The translations under genes were made by a program, and so were the position numbers. From contig CAZOHG010000005.1 of the NCBI GenBank assembly GCA_964579725.1, positions 28,524 to 92,523 of the forward strand: DNA of 64,000 nucleotides, read 5' to 3'. The DNA is from CAZOHG01 sp964579725. Its GTDB lineage: Bacteria > Zhuqueibacterota > JdFR-76 > BMS3Abin05. The notes under the pieces were generated by a model. The model ran no database searches. It was not told the origin of the DNA and was given only the letters and a program-made list of their open reading frames with translations. Of the stretch, positions 36,426-45,580 are shown piece after piece; position 1 is the first letter of the stretch, and each line of letters begins with the position of its first letter.

Positions 36426-38741
36426 CTAATAGCCGGGCGTCGCCACCCAGCGAGAAATGTCCAGCGGAATTCCCTTCACGGAGCACACGCGAAGACAGGC
36501 TTCCCAATTGGCTCCGTGATTTAAAACTTTCAGTAAGATTTTGTTTTTCCCCTTTTTCAATCGCAGGGTCACGGCGTCCTCGTCAATGGTCAACCCGCGT
36601 CCCACAAAATTCTCGTGCACTTTTTTGCCGTTCACCCAGCACACCACGCCGTCGTTGCTCCCGATCTTGAATTGTACCCACCGACTTTTGGGCAGATTCA
36701 ATTCGGCGTAGGCGTAGGCCACACCCCGTTTCCGTCCGAAAAGCCTGGCAAACGGGACAATCCCCTGAATGGATGCGGCTCCGAGTTTTTGCCAGCGCAG
36801 TGTGGTGTCCCGGAAAACAACGGGAGCCGATAAATCGACCTTTTTTTCGGGCGGAAAATGCGTGATTTGTCCCCTGTTTTTTTCGTTGGGGAAGGGCCCC
36901 ACCACCCACCACCTGTCCACAAAACCGGCTTTTTCTGTGAGCGGTGCCAAAGAATCGGCCGGGATTTTACCCTTTTCTTCCAATTGTTCCACCAGATCAT
37001 TCACGAGACGTCTTGAAAGAGAACTTTTCAAAACCGGCAACAGATTTTTGAACGCTTTTCGGGTTTGTCCCGACCGCAAAAAAGCCTGCACCTGAAAAAA
37101 GCGGTACGCCGCCACGGCACTGCGCAATTCCGGCACCTTTTCCGCCCGGGTAATTTCGGCAATATTGTCGGTCAGTTGACGGGCAGCCAGTCCGTAAATG
37201 GCCGCTTGAACGTCCAGTGTGTCCGGGTCCTGATTGAGCACAAAGCGGTACAGGGTCACGGCCTTTTTTCGGTTCCGAAGGCGGTCACCCAATTGAACCA
37301 AAATATGAAGCGCCGTGCGGTGCTCTTTCACGCTTCCGTCGCGAAAGGCCTTCAGAAACGCTCGGCCGAAATCGGTTTGCGGGGTTTTGTGCGAGAAAAC
37401 CGTTTCCAACACGTCGGACAAAACCGAGTCGCTCAAGGCAGAAGCCCGAACGCAAAGGCTGAGCCAGCGGGGCACGGAGCGGGACAGCGTCAAATAAAGG
37501 GGCGCATTGGTGAGCCGCACCTTCGGGAGTCCCCAGAACTGCCGGGGTTTTCCCTCAAAATTAACGGCGCGGGCAATGTGAATGCCCTCGCCCAAATCGA
37601 GCCGGTGGGGGGAACCCGTCGTCCAAACGGCCAATTTGATTTGCCTGCCCTTATAGAACGGGACGACAAAATCTTCCAGTCGACCCAACCCAATGCGCGC
37701 AACGGGGTGAAATCCCCGCAACTGGGCAATCAACGTTTTCATGGCACGAAAAGCGGGTTTCGGTTTGTAGTCCCACGTCACGGTGCCAAAGTGGTGTTCG
37801 GAATTGTTCGGGTCCTGCCCGTCGTCGTGCCAATCGTACCAAATGCTGATCGGAATTCCGAAGGACAGGTTGGTCAGCCATTGCCGGGCCAGGTATTTGG
37901 CCTGAAGCACTTTCGGCGTGGAGACTGTAGTGTAGCCCCACTCCCCGCTGACAATGGGCAGCGTGCGGTCCTTCGGCTTGTATTGCTCGATGAGCACCCG
38001 CAGCATTTCGTATTCCGGCAGGGCGGTTTCCGGCGAGCGCTGGGGACTTCGGTAGGGGTGCACGCTCACGCCGTCCACCCAATTCAAATAACCATTTGAA
38101 AAAAGCTCCCGCATAAAATCCAACCGAATCCCGGACATGGCGGGCCCAAGAATGCACGCATTTGGGTCAACGCGCCGAATCGCATCCGAAACGGCTTTTG
38201 CCCAGGCCAGGTAGGCGTCGGCATGGGGTTTGGGGCGCCAAAAATTGCTGAGGTTGGGTTCATTCCACAATTCGTACAGAATGGGTTTTCCGCGGTAGCG
38301 CGCCGCCACGGCGGAAAAAAATTTGGCTGACGCCACACGGGCGGAGTCGCTGTGCGGGGCCAATCCGTCGTCGTACAGCGGATTGCCGTAATCCAAGATG
38401 AAAAGCAATCGCATGTGGCGGCGCTCCAAACGGGCGACCAAAGTGTCGTAGCGCGAAAAATCGTACTGCCCGGGGACCTTTTCCGCCGCCGACCAACCGG
38501 CGTCCATTCGGACAATCCCAACGCCCGCTTCCGAGAGCATTTGCCAATCCTGCGGAAGCCCCTCGTAAAAGTGAATATTGACGCCCAAGCCGCGCGGTAC
38601 GGGTTTCATGGCAAGGGCTGGGTGGAGAGGAAAAATTGGGGCGGACTTCACCGATTCACTCTTTTTCCCACAGGATATTAACAAGAAAAGCTCCAACACG
38701 CCAACCAAAACCCAACCCAAATAGCGATGCCGGTAATTCAT
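36426..38741 (-). CDS. Clan GH-A glycoside hydrolase lipoprotein
   Basis: The 771-residue lipoprotein has a lipobox LISC (Cys24). Residues ~50-350 form a TIM barrel of the GH39/GH5-like type: Glu161 in LYELWNEPNL is the acid/base and Glu267 in VSGEWGY the nucleophile. After this come an auxiliary beta-domain, a helical repeat region (~440-610) and a C-terminal sugar-binding-like beta-sandwich (KIGSNDGVVCWVNGKK). Such enzymes hydrolyse beta-linked glycans; the exact substrate is unknown. The start ATG is 38739-38741 with a GGACAAC ribosome site. It belongs to the minus-strand glycan locus. Confidence 0.85.
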   Translation of the reverse strand: MNYRHRYLGWVLVGVLELFLLISCGKKSESVKSAPIFPLHPALAMKPVPRGLGVNIHFYEGLPQDWQMLSEAGVGIVRMDAGWSAAEKVPGQYDFSRYDTLVARLERRHMRLLFILDYGNPLYDDGLAPHSDSARVASAKFFSAVAARYRGKPILYELWNEPNLSNFWRPKPHADAYLAWAKAVSDAIRRVDPNACILGPAMSGIRLDFMRELFSNGYLNWVDGVSVHPYRSPQRSPETALPEYEMLRVLIEQYKPKDRTLPIVSGEWGYTTVSTPKVLQAKYLARQWLTNLSFGIPISIWYDWHDDGQDPNNSEHHFGTVTWDYKPKPAFRAMKTLIAQLRGFHPVARIGLGRLEDFVVPFYKGRQIKLAVWTTGSPHRLDLGEGIHIARAVNFEGKPRQFWGLPKVRLTNAPLYLTLSRSVPRWLSLCVRASALSDSVLSDVLETVFSHKTPQTDFGRAFLKAFRDGSVKEHRTALHILVQLGDRLRNRKKAVTLYRFVLNQDPDTLDVQAAIYGLAARQLTDNIAEITRAEKVPELRSAVAAYRFFQVQAFLRSGQTRKAFKNLLPVLKSSLSRRLVNDLVEQLEEKGKIPADSLAPLTEKAGFVDRWWVVGPFPNEKNRGQITHFPPEKKVDLSAPVVFRDTTLRWQKLGAASIQGIVPFARLFGRKRGVAYAYAELNLPKSRWVQFKIGSNDGVVCWVNGKKVHENFVGRGLTIDEDAVTLRLKKGKNKILLKVLNHGANWEACLRVCSVKGIPLDISRWVATPGY

Positions 38742-38966
38742 TTTGTTGTCCTTTTTGTGACCCCGCTTTTCCCTGGCAGGGGTTGCTTTTGCTCATTCCA
38801 ACACAACAATTCCATAGTTCTAAGGAGTCTGAAACTGTCACGTTCCTACCAACTGTTTTTGGAAAACCGGGATCCCCACCTAAACACTGGGCTTTTTCCC
38901 TTTTTTTTGCCCCTATCTGATTTTTTCAGTCAATATGAATTCGGCTCCAAAATACGAACACAGGTC

Positions 38967-39839
38967 TCATTGCACCACATTCTTTTCCAAAAAGCCCATG
39001 AGACCCTCGGGTTCGTCCGTCTGAATCCCATCGACTCCCCATTGTACCATTTTTTGCCATTCTTGGGGGCCGCCCTTGTCTTCGTCCACAATGACCAAGA
39101 CCCCGGCGGCATGGCATTTTTCGGCAAAATTTCGGGAACAATTGTCGTACGTGCTGGCCACAACAGGCGGGTGTTCTATTTTCAATAAAACGGGCAACAG
39201 CCAGCTGGGCCCCGGATCGGGCAGGGGCAAACACGCGGGGCAAAGTTCCCGCAATTTTCGAAACATATTCACCCGAACAAAAGGGCTGTACCAGAGAACC
39301 TGTTTTTCCATTTTGTAGCGGTGCACCATCTTGATCAACTTCCGAATAGGCGTTTCTTTTAGATCAAAATAAATGCCGCAGCGCCCCTGAACGGTTTGAA
39401 AAATCTGTTCCAGCGTGGGGATCGGAGTGTTTGCCCATTGGGGCCCCATTCGCTTGCCCACATCAATTTTTTCTAATTCGGCCAAGGTTAAATCGTGAAT
39501 TCGCCCGGTTTTCCCCGGCACATATTTATCGATTGTAGCATTGTGACAACTAACCAAATGGCCGTCACGGGTCGTCCGTACGTCGATTTCCACAAAATCG
39601 ACCCCAATTTCCGCCGCCTTACGGTAGGCCGGCAGCGTATTCTCAGGGATTCCTTTGTGGCAACCCCGGTGCGCTACCACGTAAATTCCCCCGTGGCGGG
39701 GCGCAGGTAAACCGATTTTTTGAATCAGCGTCCGTCGCTGTTCGGAAGACCAATTTCCCCCGGCTAAGAGAGCACCAGAAAGAAACACAACGAGCAGTCC
39801 ACTTAGCACCGTGGTGTAAAAAACGGTCCTTTTTTGCAT
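38967..39839 (-). CDS. Secreted glycerophosphodiester phosphodiesterase
   Basis: The 290-residue GDPD TIM-barrel enzyme has an N-terminal signal peptide (VLSGLLVVFLSGALLAGG). Active-site residues are present: VVAHRGCHKGIPENT (His57, Arg58), DFVEIDVRTTRDGHLVSCHN (Glu84, Asp86, His99). The family hydrolyses glycerophosphodiesters to glycerol-3-phosphate and an alcohol. An ATG start at 39837-39839 is used; a GTG at 39863 would overlap the preceding symporter gene by 19 bp and is possible. The tight link to the symporter gene suggests co-transcription and perhaps release of a phosphodiester-linked sugar for uptake. Confidence 0.9.
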   Translation of the reverse strand: MQKRTVFYTTVLSGLLVVFLSGALLAGGNWSSEQRRTLIQKIGLPAPRHGGIYVVAHRGCHKGIPENTLPAYRKAAEIGVDFVEIDVRTTRDGHLVSCHNATIDKYVPGKTGRIHDLTLAELEKIDVGKRMGPQWANTPIPTLEQIFQTVQGRCGIYFDLKETPIRKLIKMVHRYKMEKQVLWYSPFVRVNMFRKLRELCPACLPLPDPGPSWLLPVLLKIEHPPVVASTYDNCSRNFAEKCHAAGVLVIVDEDKGGPQEWQKMVQWGVDGIQTDEPEGLMGFLEKNVVQ

Positions 39840-39844
39840 TGTGG

Positions 39845-41575
39845 CTACCCGTTTCTTGTCCACCAGGTCGTTTTCCGCAATTGCTCTTCCGTGGGGCGCG
39901 CCCAGAAAAAGCTGGCCAACCAGCCCACCAACAATACCGTCAGGTTCCCAAACACGTTAATCACGAAGGGGTGAACGGAACTGCTAAGTGTCAAGGGCAA
40001 AATGCCGGTACTTTCCGCGCTTTCAAGGATCAACAGTTTGTACCGATTGGCCTTGTCGCGCCCGATGGTATCCTCCAATTGATTGAAAAATTCCCCCTTT
40101 CCCCGAATCGGTTTGTCTTTAAGCGCGGCCACTTTTTGCACCAGCTCCGTCGAAAGTCCCTTTTGCTGCAACTGGCTTAGGGTTTGATCGGTGACGTTGA
40201 ATGTGGTCATATTACTGAGCGTGAGCCACAAGATGACCAGGAGTCCTGCTACAACTCCGACAACGGCACCCTGATTGTTCACGCGTTTGAAGAAAAAGCC
40301 AAGCAGGAAAAACCCACCCAGTCCCGCTGAAAAAACCGACGCCAGGAAAAAGGCCAGATCAAGAAAGGTTCGCATTTCGAGCGTGGAGAGGTAGTAGGCG
40401 GCACCAATACCCAAAACACCCACCACCAACGTAAGAATACGCGCCATATTGAGGTAATGACGGTCGTCCCGGTTTTTGACAAAGAATTTCTGGTACCAAT
40501 CCACGGTCATGATGGTAGCCACTGCATTTAACCCGGAATCAATGGTGGACATGGCCGCGGCCATGACGGCTGCAATGACAAATCCACCGACTCCAACGGG
40601 CAATTGCGTCAAAATAAAATGAGGAAACACCTCGTCAGGGCGCATGCCGGCGGCAAGGGCTCCCGGATGAAGCTGGTAAAACACCCAGATACTGGTTCCC
40701 ACAAACATAAACAACATCCAGATGGGAATACAGCCAAGCCCAACCATCCACGCGGCGCCTTTGGCCTCGCGGTCGGTGGCGGGAGCCAGGTAACGCTGTA
40801 TTTTCACCTGGTCGGTGGAAAATTCCTGTACATTGGAGATCAAACCGGTCAAAGCCAGCGTCCAAAAGGTGTCGCGTGCCAGATTCCACTGCCAGGAGGT
40901 GCTGATTTTGAACTTCCCTGCAACCGTGGCCAGTCGAAAGACTTCACCCAAACCGCCTTTTACATCCAACACAACCACCAAAATGGTGACCAGCCCGCCA
41001 AGGATTAGCACAATCGTTTGCAAAACATCCGTCCAAATAACGGCCTCCAATCCACCCAAAACCGTGTACAGGGTGACCAGCACCCCCACCAACACAATAA
41101 TGGAAGCCAGGGACCATCCCGTCATGACACGTACAGGCAACGCCAGGAGAAACAAAACCGAGCCCACCCGAAACGTTTGTGACACAATGTACACAAAGCT
41201 GGCGTAACTGCGCCCCCAGCTACCGAATCGCTTCTCAAAATATTCGTAGGCGCTCACAAAGCCGCTGCGCCGGTAGAAAACAACAAAGAAAATAATTCCG
41301 ATAAACGCTGCAATAGGAAGCATGAAACCCGGCACCAAACGGCTCCAATTTCCCGCAAATGCCGAACCCGGGTAGGCCAAAAAGGTAATGGAACTGATGG
41401 CCGTGCCTAAGAGAGAAAATCCCACGGCCCAACCCGGCATGGAACGTCCGCCCACAAAAAAATCTTCAGAGCCCTTAATCTTTTTCGTCGTCCAGATGCC
41501 CACCACAATGAGCAGGACAAAATACAGCACAATGGCCAAAACATCTCCCCCGCGAAAAATAAATGAAGATGCCAA
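39845..41575 (-). CDS. Sodium/solute symporter (SSF family)
   Basis: The 576-residue membrane protein has about 13 helices and the SSF pattern: YFVLLIVVGIWTTKK, DFFVGGRSMPGW, GYxFF-type SAYEYFEKRFG and AAAMSTIDSGLNAVATI. A ~90-residue hydrophilic insertion lies between the last helices (DKPIRGKGEFFNQLEDTIG). SSF proteins use sodium to import sugars, amino acids or organic acids. It lies between a LacI-type regulator upstream and GDPD downstream, which suggests sugar or glycerophospho-compound uptake. The start ATG follows AAGGAGGATTC, a strong ribosome site. Confidence 0.93.
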   Translation of the reverse strand: MASSFIFRGGDVLAIVLYFVLLIVVGIWTTKKIKGSEDFFVGGRSMPGWAVGFSLLGTAISSITFLAYPGSAFAGNWSRLVPGFMLPIAAFIGIIFFVVFYRRSGFVSAYEYFEKRFGSWGRSYASFVYIVSQTFRVGSVLFLLALPVRVMTGWSLASIIVLVGVLVTLYTVLGGLEAVIWTDVLQTIVLILGGLVTILVVVLDVKGGLGEVFRLATVAGKFKISTSWQWNLARDTFWTLALTGLISNVQEFSTDQVKIQRYLAPATDREAKGAAWMVGLGCIPIWMLFMFVGTSIWVFYQLHPGALAAGMRPDEVFPHFILTQLPVGVGGFVIAAVMAAAMSTIDSGLNAVATIMTVDWYQKFFVKNRDDRHYLNMARILTLVVGVLGIGAAYYLSTLEMRTFLDLAFFLASVFSAGLGGFFLLGFFFKRVNNQGAVVGVVAGLLVILWLTLSNMTTFNVTDQTLSQLQQKGLSTELVQKVAALKDKPIRGKGEFFNQLEDTIGRDKANRYKLLILESAESTGILPLTLSSSVHPFVINVFGNLTVLLVGWLASFFWARPTEEQLRKTTWWTRNG

Positions 41576-41675
41576 TGAATCCTCCTTAAATTAAAAGCGC
41601 AAATCGTCTTTACGCGTCAACTGAATTTTCGAATCTGCCCGTTGAAATGGTCTGAAAAAACCGTGAATGCCCGTG

Positions 41676-41687
41676 GCAATTTTTTGC
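41676..41687. promoter_or_regulatory. Possible second LacI-type half-palindrome
   Basis: GCAATTTTTTGC has the GCAA-N4-TTGC pattern of the palindrome near the LacI promoter. It lies about 100 bp upstream of the symporter start. The pattern has only eight fixed bases, so a chance match is possible. Confidence 0.25.
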
Positions 41688-41791
41688 AAATTTCCTCTCC
41701 TCAAAAAGAAAAGGTGCTCAAACGGGCCAATCGTTCGGTTTCGAACTCCGTCATTTTGACGGTTGAAAAAAGGCGCTTTGAAATCGGGCCA

Positions 41792-42817
41792 TCAGGAATC
41801 GGCAGGTGGCGGCGCAATTGAATCGCGTTGTTCCAACGTCATTTTGACGATCTCTTGCTTTTTGCCCTTTTCGCCCGAACCGGATTTCATTTGCTCTTCC
41901 AAAAGGGCAAAGGCCAGTCGTCCGATTTCTTCTACCGGGTGGTGAATCGTTGTAATGGGAACCCTCAAGAAGGGAGCGTACATGGTGTCTGTAAAAGAAA
42001 GAATAGACACGTCGGCTGGAATACGGAGTCCCTTTTCAAAAATGGCTTTCATGGCTCCCAACGTGGTAATGGTACCCGAAATCAGAAAAGCTGTCGGTTT
42101 TTGGCTCAACGAAAGCAGCGAGTGAGCCGAGCGGTAAGCGCTCTCAAGGGTGGCGTCACCCACCGAAACAAAAGTCTCCGAGAAGGGCAAGCCCAAATCC
42201 GACAGCGCCTTTTTGTACCCCTCCAATCGCTTGACTACCGGGTACAAATTGGGTTGGCCGCACACAAATCCAATCCGTTGGTGACCCAACTCCGCCAAAC
42301 GTTTTACCGCCCCGTAGGCTGATTCGGCGTCGTTGCAGATGACGGCGCTTGTTGCAATGTCCTCAAAATGACGGTCCACCAGCACCAGGGGGAAATTCTC
42401 GCGAACCAAGTCCCGGATGTGCTTGTCCTCCTCCTGCACGGGTGCCACAATAAGTCCGTCCACGCCACGACTGGTCAGATCATCTACCGCCCGAATTTCT
42501 TTTTCTTGATTTTCATTGGTGTCGAAAATCATGAGGGAAAAACCGGCCGCGTTGCAAAGCGTGTCAATGGTACGGGCAATCCCGGAAAAGTAGGGGCTGG
42601 CAATATTGGGGATGACCATACCAATGGCATCGCTGCGTCGAAGGCGAAGAGCCCGTGCCGTTTTGTCGGGGTGGTAATTCAGCTCACGAACGGCGGCGTA
42701 AATACGGTCTTTGGTGGCTTTGGAAATCGGGATGTTTTCTTTTCCGCGCAGCACGCGCGAAACGGTCGAGGGGTGTACGCCGGCCCGTGCCGCGACATCT
42801 TTTAGGGTTGATGGCAT
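41792..42817 (-). CDS. LacI-family transcriptional regulator
   Basis: The 341-residue DNA-binding protein starts with the LacI helix-turn-helix TLKDVAARAGVHPSTVSRVL and hinge ARALRLRRSDAIGMVIPNI, followed by the periplasmic-binding-like sensor domain to the end. The ATG at 42815-42817 follows AAAGGAAAGGACATTC, a good ribosome site; an earlier in-frame start at 42901 lies inside the promoter -35. LacI proteins respond to a sugar and usually control nearby uptake and degradation genes. The symporter gene lies 216 bp downstream. The operator-like palindrome in the leader suggests autoregulation. Confidence 0.95.
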   Translation of the reverse strand: MPSTLKDVAARAGVHPSTVSRVLRGKENIPISKATKDRIYAAVRELNYHPDKTARALRLRRSDAIGMVIPNIASPYFSGIARTIDTLCNAAGFSLMIFDTNENQEKEIRAVDDLTSRGVDGLIVAPVQEEDKHIRDLVRENFPLVLVDRHFEDIATSAVICNDAESAYGAVKRLAELGHQRIGFVCGQPNLYPVVKRLEGYKKALSDLGLPFSETFVSVGDATLESAYRSAHSLLSLSQKPTAFLISGTITTLGAMKAIFEKGLRIPADVSILSFTDTMYAPFLRVPITTIHHPVEEIGRLAFALLEEQMKSGSGEKGKKQEIVKMTLEQRDSIAPPPADS

Positions 42818-42843
42818 GAATGTCCTTTCCTTTAACCAAGCAT

Positions 42844-42855
42844 GCAAATGTTTGC
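42844..42855. promoter_or_regulatory. LacI-type operator-like palindrome
   Basis: GCAAATGTTTGC has inverted 5-bp arms (GCAAA / TTTGC) with a 2-bp centre. It lies just downstream of the LacI promoter, at roughly +10 to +21, and upstream of the ribosome site, a position suited to autorepression. The binding protein is inferred from position only. Confidence 0.5.
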
Positions 42856-42872
42856 GACATACGTTTTGCTGT

Positions 42873-42901
42873 AATATAAATAAGGAGAAATAAAATATCA
42901 A
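42873..42901 (-). promoter_or_regulatory. Promoter of the LacI-type regulator gene
   Basis: TTGATA at 42896-42901 and TATATT at 42873-42878 on the minus strand are separated by 17 bp, close to the sigma70 consensus. The regulator ATG (42817) is about 56 bp from the -10. Confidence 0.75.
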
Positions 42902-43150
42902 GGATTTTTTCCGCCAGGTGCCGCACTATTTTCCACTTATTCCAATAAATAGAAAAGTAAGCTTTTCTACGCTGTTTTGGGATGCTCAAAGGAATCTTCT
43001 CTAACCAATCAATGGCCTGCAAGAGCCCGATTAATCCCGCAACCCGCTTTGCCCAAACCAAAAGCGGTGTCTTTGTACGGGAAAGAACCGGCAGGCAATT
43101 GGAAAGTCGGCGAAAATCTGGTGAAATCCCCTGCTCACTCCGAAAGAGAA

Positions 43151-44053
43151 TTACGTCCCGGCAATTTTTATTGAGCTTAAGAATTCCGCGGCTTGAGGCG
43201 GCAGGGGCTTTTCCAAAAGCGTTATATTTTCCTCAAAATGCGCCACAGATTTGGTTCCTACCAGAACAGATGTCACGTGAGGATTTTGGGACAAAAACTG
43301 CAAGGCGAGAGCCGGCAACCATTCCGCCTGGCCGTCTAAAAGATTGAGAATTTCGGTTACCTTTCGAATGCGAGGGTCGGACAAATTTCCCAGCAAGGGC
43401 TTGACCCGGGGCGTCAAATAGCCGCCGCCAAATCCGCCTCGGACAAGAATGCCCACACCCTGGCGAGCCGCACGAGCGATTTGGGGCTCGGCCTCCCGGT
43501 TCAAAAGGCTGTAATCCACCTGCAAGACATCGAAATCGCCCGAATCGAGGCAGGCATCAATAAGCGAGGTAGGCGGGGAAGCGCCCAAGAATCGAATCTT
43601 TCCCTCGGCTTGGGCTTCTTTCATGGCCGCCACAGTTTCACCCGATTCGAGCACCTTTTCCGGTTCCGGCCCAAAATGAATCTGCATGACGTCAATGTGG
43701 TCGGTGCGAAGAAGCTTTAAGCTTCGCTCAATGGATTCTCGAACAGCGCGGAAGGAAAAATCGTAGTAGGTCTTTGGCTCGCGACTGTGTTCCCCGCATT
43801 TGGACGTGAGCACAAATTCATGTCGACGCGATGCCAGGAACTTCCCGATTCGCTCTTCGCTTTTGTGGTACGCACTGGCGGTGTCAATCAGATTCACGCC
43901 CAAATCCAGTACCCGATTCAAGAGAGTGCACGCGGTTTCTTCGGGAGGGCGCCGGGTATTTGCCCCAAGGCCCCAATCTCGTCCGATTTCCAGTGCGCCA
44001 AAACCCACAAATGTGACGTCAAGATTTGTACGACCCAAGCGTCGTCTTTCCAA
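43151..44053 (-). CDS. Aldo-keto reductase
   Basis: The 300-residue cytoplasmic TIM-barrel enzyme reduces aldehydes or ketones with NAD(P)H. The catalytic tetrad is visible as Asp57 and Tyr62 (LIDTASAYHKSEE), Lys85 (LTSKCG) and His126 (MQIHFG). The start MERRRLGRTNLDVTFVGFGA is typical of the AKR family. The C-terminal LVGTKSVAHFEENI matches the cofactor-binding region. It stands alone between the LacI gene and cfa. The substrate is unknown. Confidence 0.94.
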   Translation of the reverse strand: MERRRLGRTNLDVTFVGFGALEIGRDWGLGANTRRPPEETACTLLNRVLDLGVNLIDTASAYHKSEERIGKFLASRRHEFVLTSKCGEHSREPKTYYDFSFRAVRESIERSLKLLRTDHIDVMQIHFGPEPEKVLESGETVAAMKEAQAEGKIRFLGASPPTSLIDACLDSGDFDVLQVDYSLLNREAEPQIARAARQGVGILVRGGFGGGYLTPRVKPLLGNLSDPRIRKVTEILNLLDGQAEWLPALALQFLSQNPHVTSVLVGTKSVAHFEENITLLEKPLPPQAAEFLSSIKIAGT

Positions 44054-44162
44054 CCTGCATTTCTCCCAATTGTTCTTTTTGCCTTAAAAATGTTTTCCCC
44101 TTTTCCCCCAACAAAATCACGTGTTCCTCAAAATGGCACCTTTCCGAGCGAACCGGTTTGGA

Positions 44163-45362
44163 TTAGCTCAACGGTTCTTTGTACAAAAACTCGCGTGTCA
44201 GCGGGTACGCATTGTTTAATCCGTTTGTAAACGTAATCTGAAAAAGTCGGGTGTTTCCGTAGCGGAACCCCACCGAGCTACCGTTTAAAAAGAGGCGCCA
44301 CATGCGCACAAACCGTTCGTCAAACATCCGCCGAACCTCTTCCACATGGTGTTCGTACCGGCGCGCCCACTCGTCGAGGGTCAAGGAATAGTGAAGCCGC
44401 AGATTTTCCACGTCCACAAAATGAAGCTTTCGTTTCCCCATGTGGCGCAGAATTTCGTCGATAATAGGAATGTACCCACCGGGGAAAATGTATTTTGTGG
44501 TCCACGGATCGGGGTAAGAAAAACCGTCTTTTCCAATGGTGTGCAGGAGTCCGATTCCCTTTGGTTTGAGGAGTTTTTTGACGCGATCGAAAAATGTAGG
44601 GATGTATTTTTTGCCCACATGTTCAAACATCCCGATGGAAACGAATTTGTCGTACCGGCCGGTCAGATTGCGGTAATCATCCAACAAAACCGTGATTTTG
44701 TCCTGCAAATTTTCTTCTTTGATCTTGTTTTGAATGTACGCGTATTGCTGTTTGGAAAGGGTACACCCCGTTGCTTTTACTCCGTAGTGCCGGACGGCGT
44801 AAAACATCATGCCGCCCCAGCCGCACCCCACGTCGACCAACGTGTCCCCTTCCTTGAGCTGCAATTTGCGGCAAATGTGTTCGTACTTTTGCTCCTGAGC
44901 CTGTTCCAGCGAATCGGTTTCGTGGCGAAAATAGGCGCAGGAGTACGTCATACTGTCATCTAACCAGAGTTTGTAAAAATCATTGCCCAAATCGTAATGG
45001 TGCTGAATGTTTTTGGCTGTCCGCCGAAGGGTGTCCTGCGTAACCAGAAAATTCCAGGCAATGCGCAATTTAGTGGGAAGTGAGATTTTCAGATTCTCAA
45101 AGGCAGGGTCAAAACCAAAGCGAAGAAGCTGCTGCAAGTCCCCCTCAATATCTACATCCCCGTCCATGTAGGCCTCTCCAAACCCGAGGTACCCTCCTGA
45201 AAAAATGCGTTTAATCGCTTGCTCGGAATTAAACCGCAAAATTGTTTGGGGATCGCCTTCTCCGAAACGGTGTTTTTCGCCGTCCCAGTACTGTATTTCG
45301 AATGAAATTTCCGGATTATTTTGGGAAATTTGTGTCAGAAGTGAATGAACAATCGCTTTCAT
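44163..45362 (-). CDS. cfa: Cyclopropane-fatty-acyl-phospholipid synthase family methyltransferase
   Basis: The 399-residue SAM-dependent enzyme modifies unsaturated membrane fatty acids. The SAM site is clear: TLVDVGCGWGGM near residue 180, with GCTLSKQQYAYIQ and a later FVSIGMFEHVGKKYIPTFF. The N-terminal segment (FGEGDPQTILRFNSEQAIKR) is the family's lipid-binding region, and LHYSLTLDEWARRYEHH is a C-terminal signature. Length matches CfaB (380-400 aa). A promoter and inverted repeat precede it. It converges with no gene; the divergent msrAB lies beyond gap 2. Confidence 0.94.
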   Translation of the reverse strand: MKAIVHSLLTQISQNNPEISFEIQYWDGEKHRFGEGDPQTILRFNSEQAIKRIFSGGYLGFGEAYMDGDVDIEGDLQQLLRFGFDPAFENLKISLPTKLRIAWNFLVTQDTLRRTAKNIQHHYDLGNDFYKLWLDDSMTYSCAYFRHETDSLEQAQEQKYEHICRKLQLKEGDTLVDVGCGWGGMMFYAVRHYGVKATGCTLSKQQYAYIQNKIKEENLQDKITVLLDDYRNLTGRYDKFVSIGMFEHVGKKYIPTFFDRVKKLLKPKGIGLLHTIGKDGFSYPDPWTTKYIFPGGYIPIIDEILRHMGKRKLHFVDVENLRLHYSLTLDEWARRYEHHVEEVRRMFDERFVRMWRLFLNGSSVGFRYGNTRLFQITFTNGLNNAYPLTREFLYKEPLS

Positions 45363-45440
45363 GGTGCCCTCCTCCCACGTTAAAGTTCGACACGACCAAA
45401 CCGACCGGGCATTGAAGCAAGCATATCCTTCAGCTACTTA

Positions 45441-45469
45441 ATTTTACAACACTTCCTCAAAAATAGCAA
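45441..45469 (-). promoter_or_regulatory. Promoter of cfa
   Basis: TTGCTA at 45464-45469 and TAAAAT at 45441-45446 on the minus strand are separated by 17 bp. The -10 lies about 79 bp upstream of the cfa ATG. The -35 overlaps the inverted repeat at 45465-45483. Confidence 0.55.
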
Positions 45470-45489
45470 CCAAAATTGTTGCTTTTTTT
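45465..45489. repeat. Inverted repeat with T-run overlapping the cfa -35
   Basis: AGCAAC and GTTGCT form a perfect 6-bp inverted repeat with a 7-bp loop, followed on the plus strand by seven T (ending at 45489). It looks like a small terminator on the plus strand, but no plus-strand gene ends here, and it overlaps the -35 of the cfa promoter, so an operator role is as likely. Confidence 0.4.
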
Positions 45490-45580
45490 AGAAAAGGCAA
45501 AATTTACCACCGCTTTGCGCTCCGTTTTTCACTCCTCTTGTTTTTCAAAAAAACCGCTGTTTGCCTCACACTTTTCCAAT

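Larger units (their letters stand above)
42818..43150. other. Intergenic region upstream of the LacI-type gene
   Basis: About 330 bp separate the aldo-keto reductase stop from the LacI gene, both on the minus strand. It holds the LacI promoter and operator-like palindrome near its left end; the remaining ~240 bp show no gene, clear terminator or repeat that I recognise. Confidence 0.5.

Noticed and set aside
37065..38099. 344-aa plus-strand frame opposite the GH-A gene
   Set aside because: Antisense shadow of a gene with clear catalytic motifs; no ribosome site or domain of its own.
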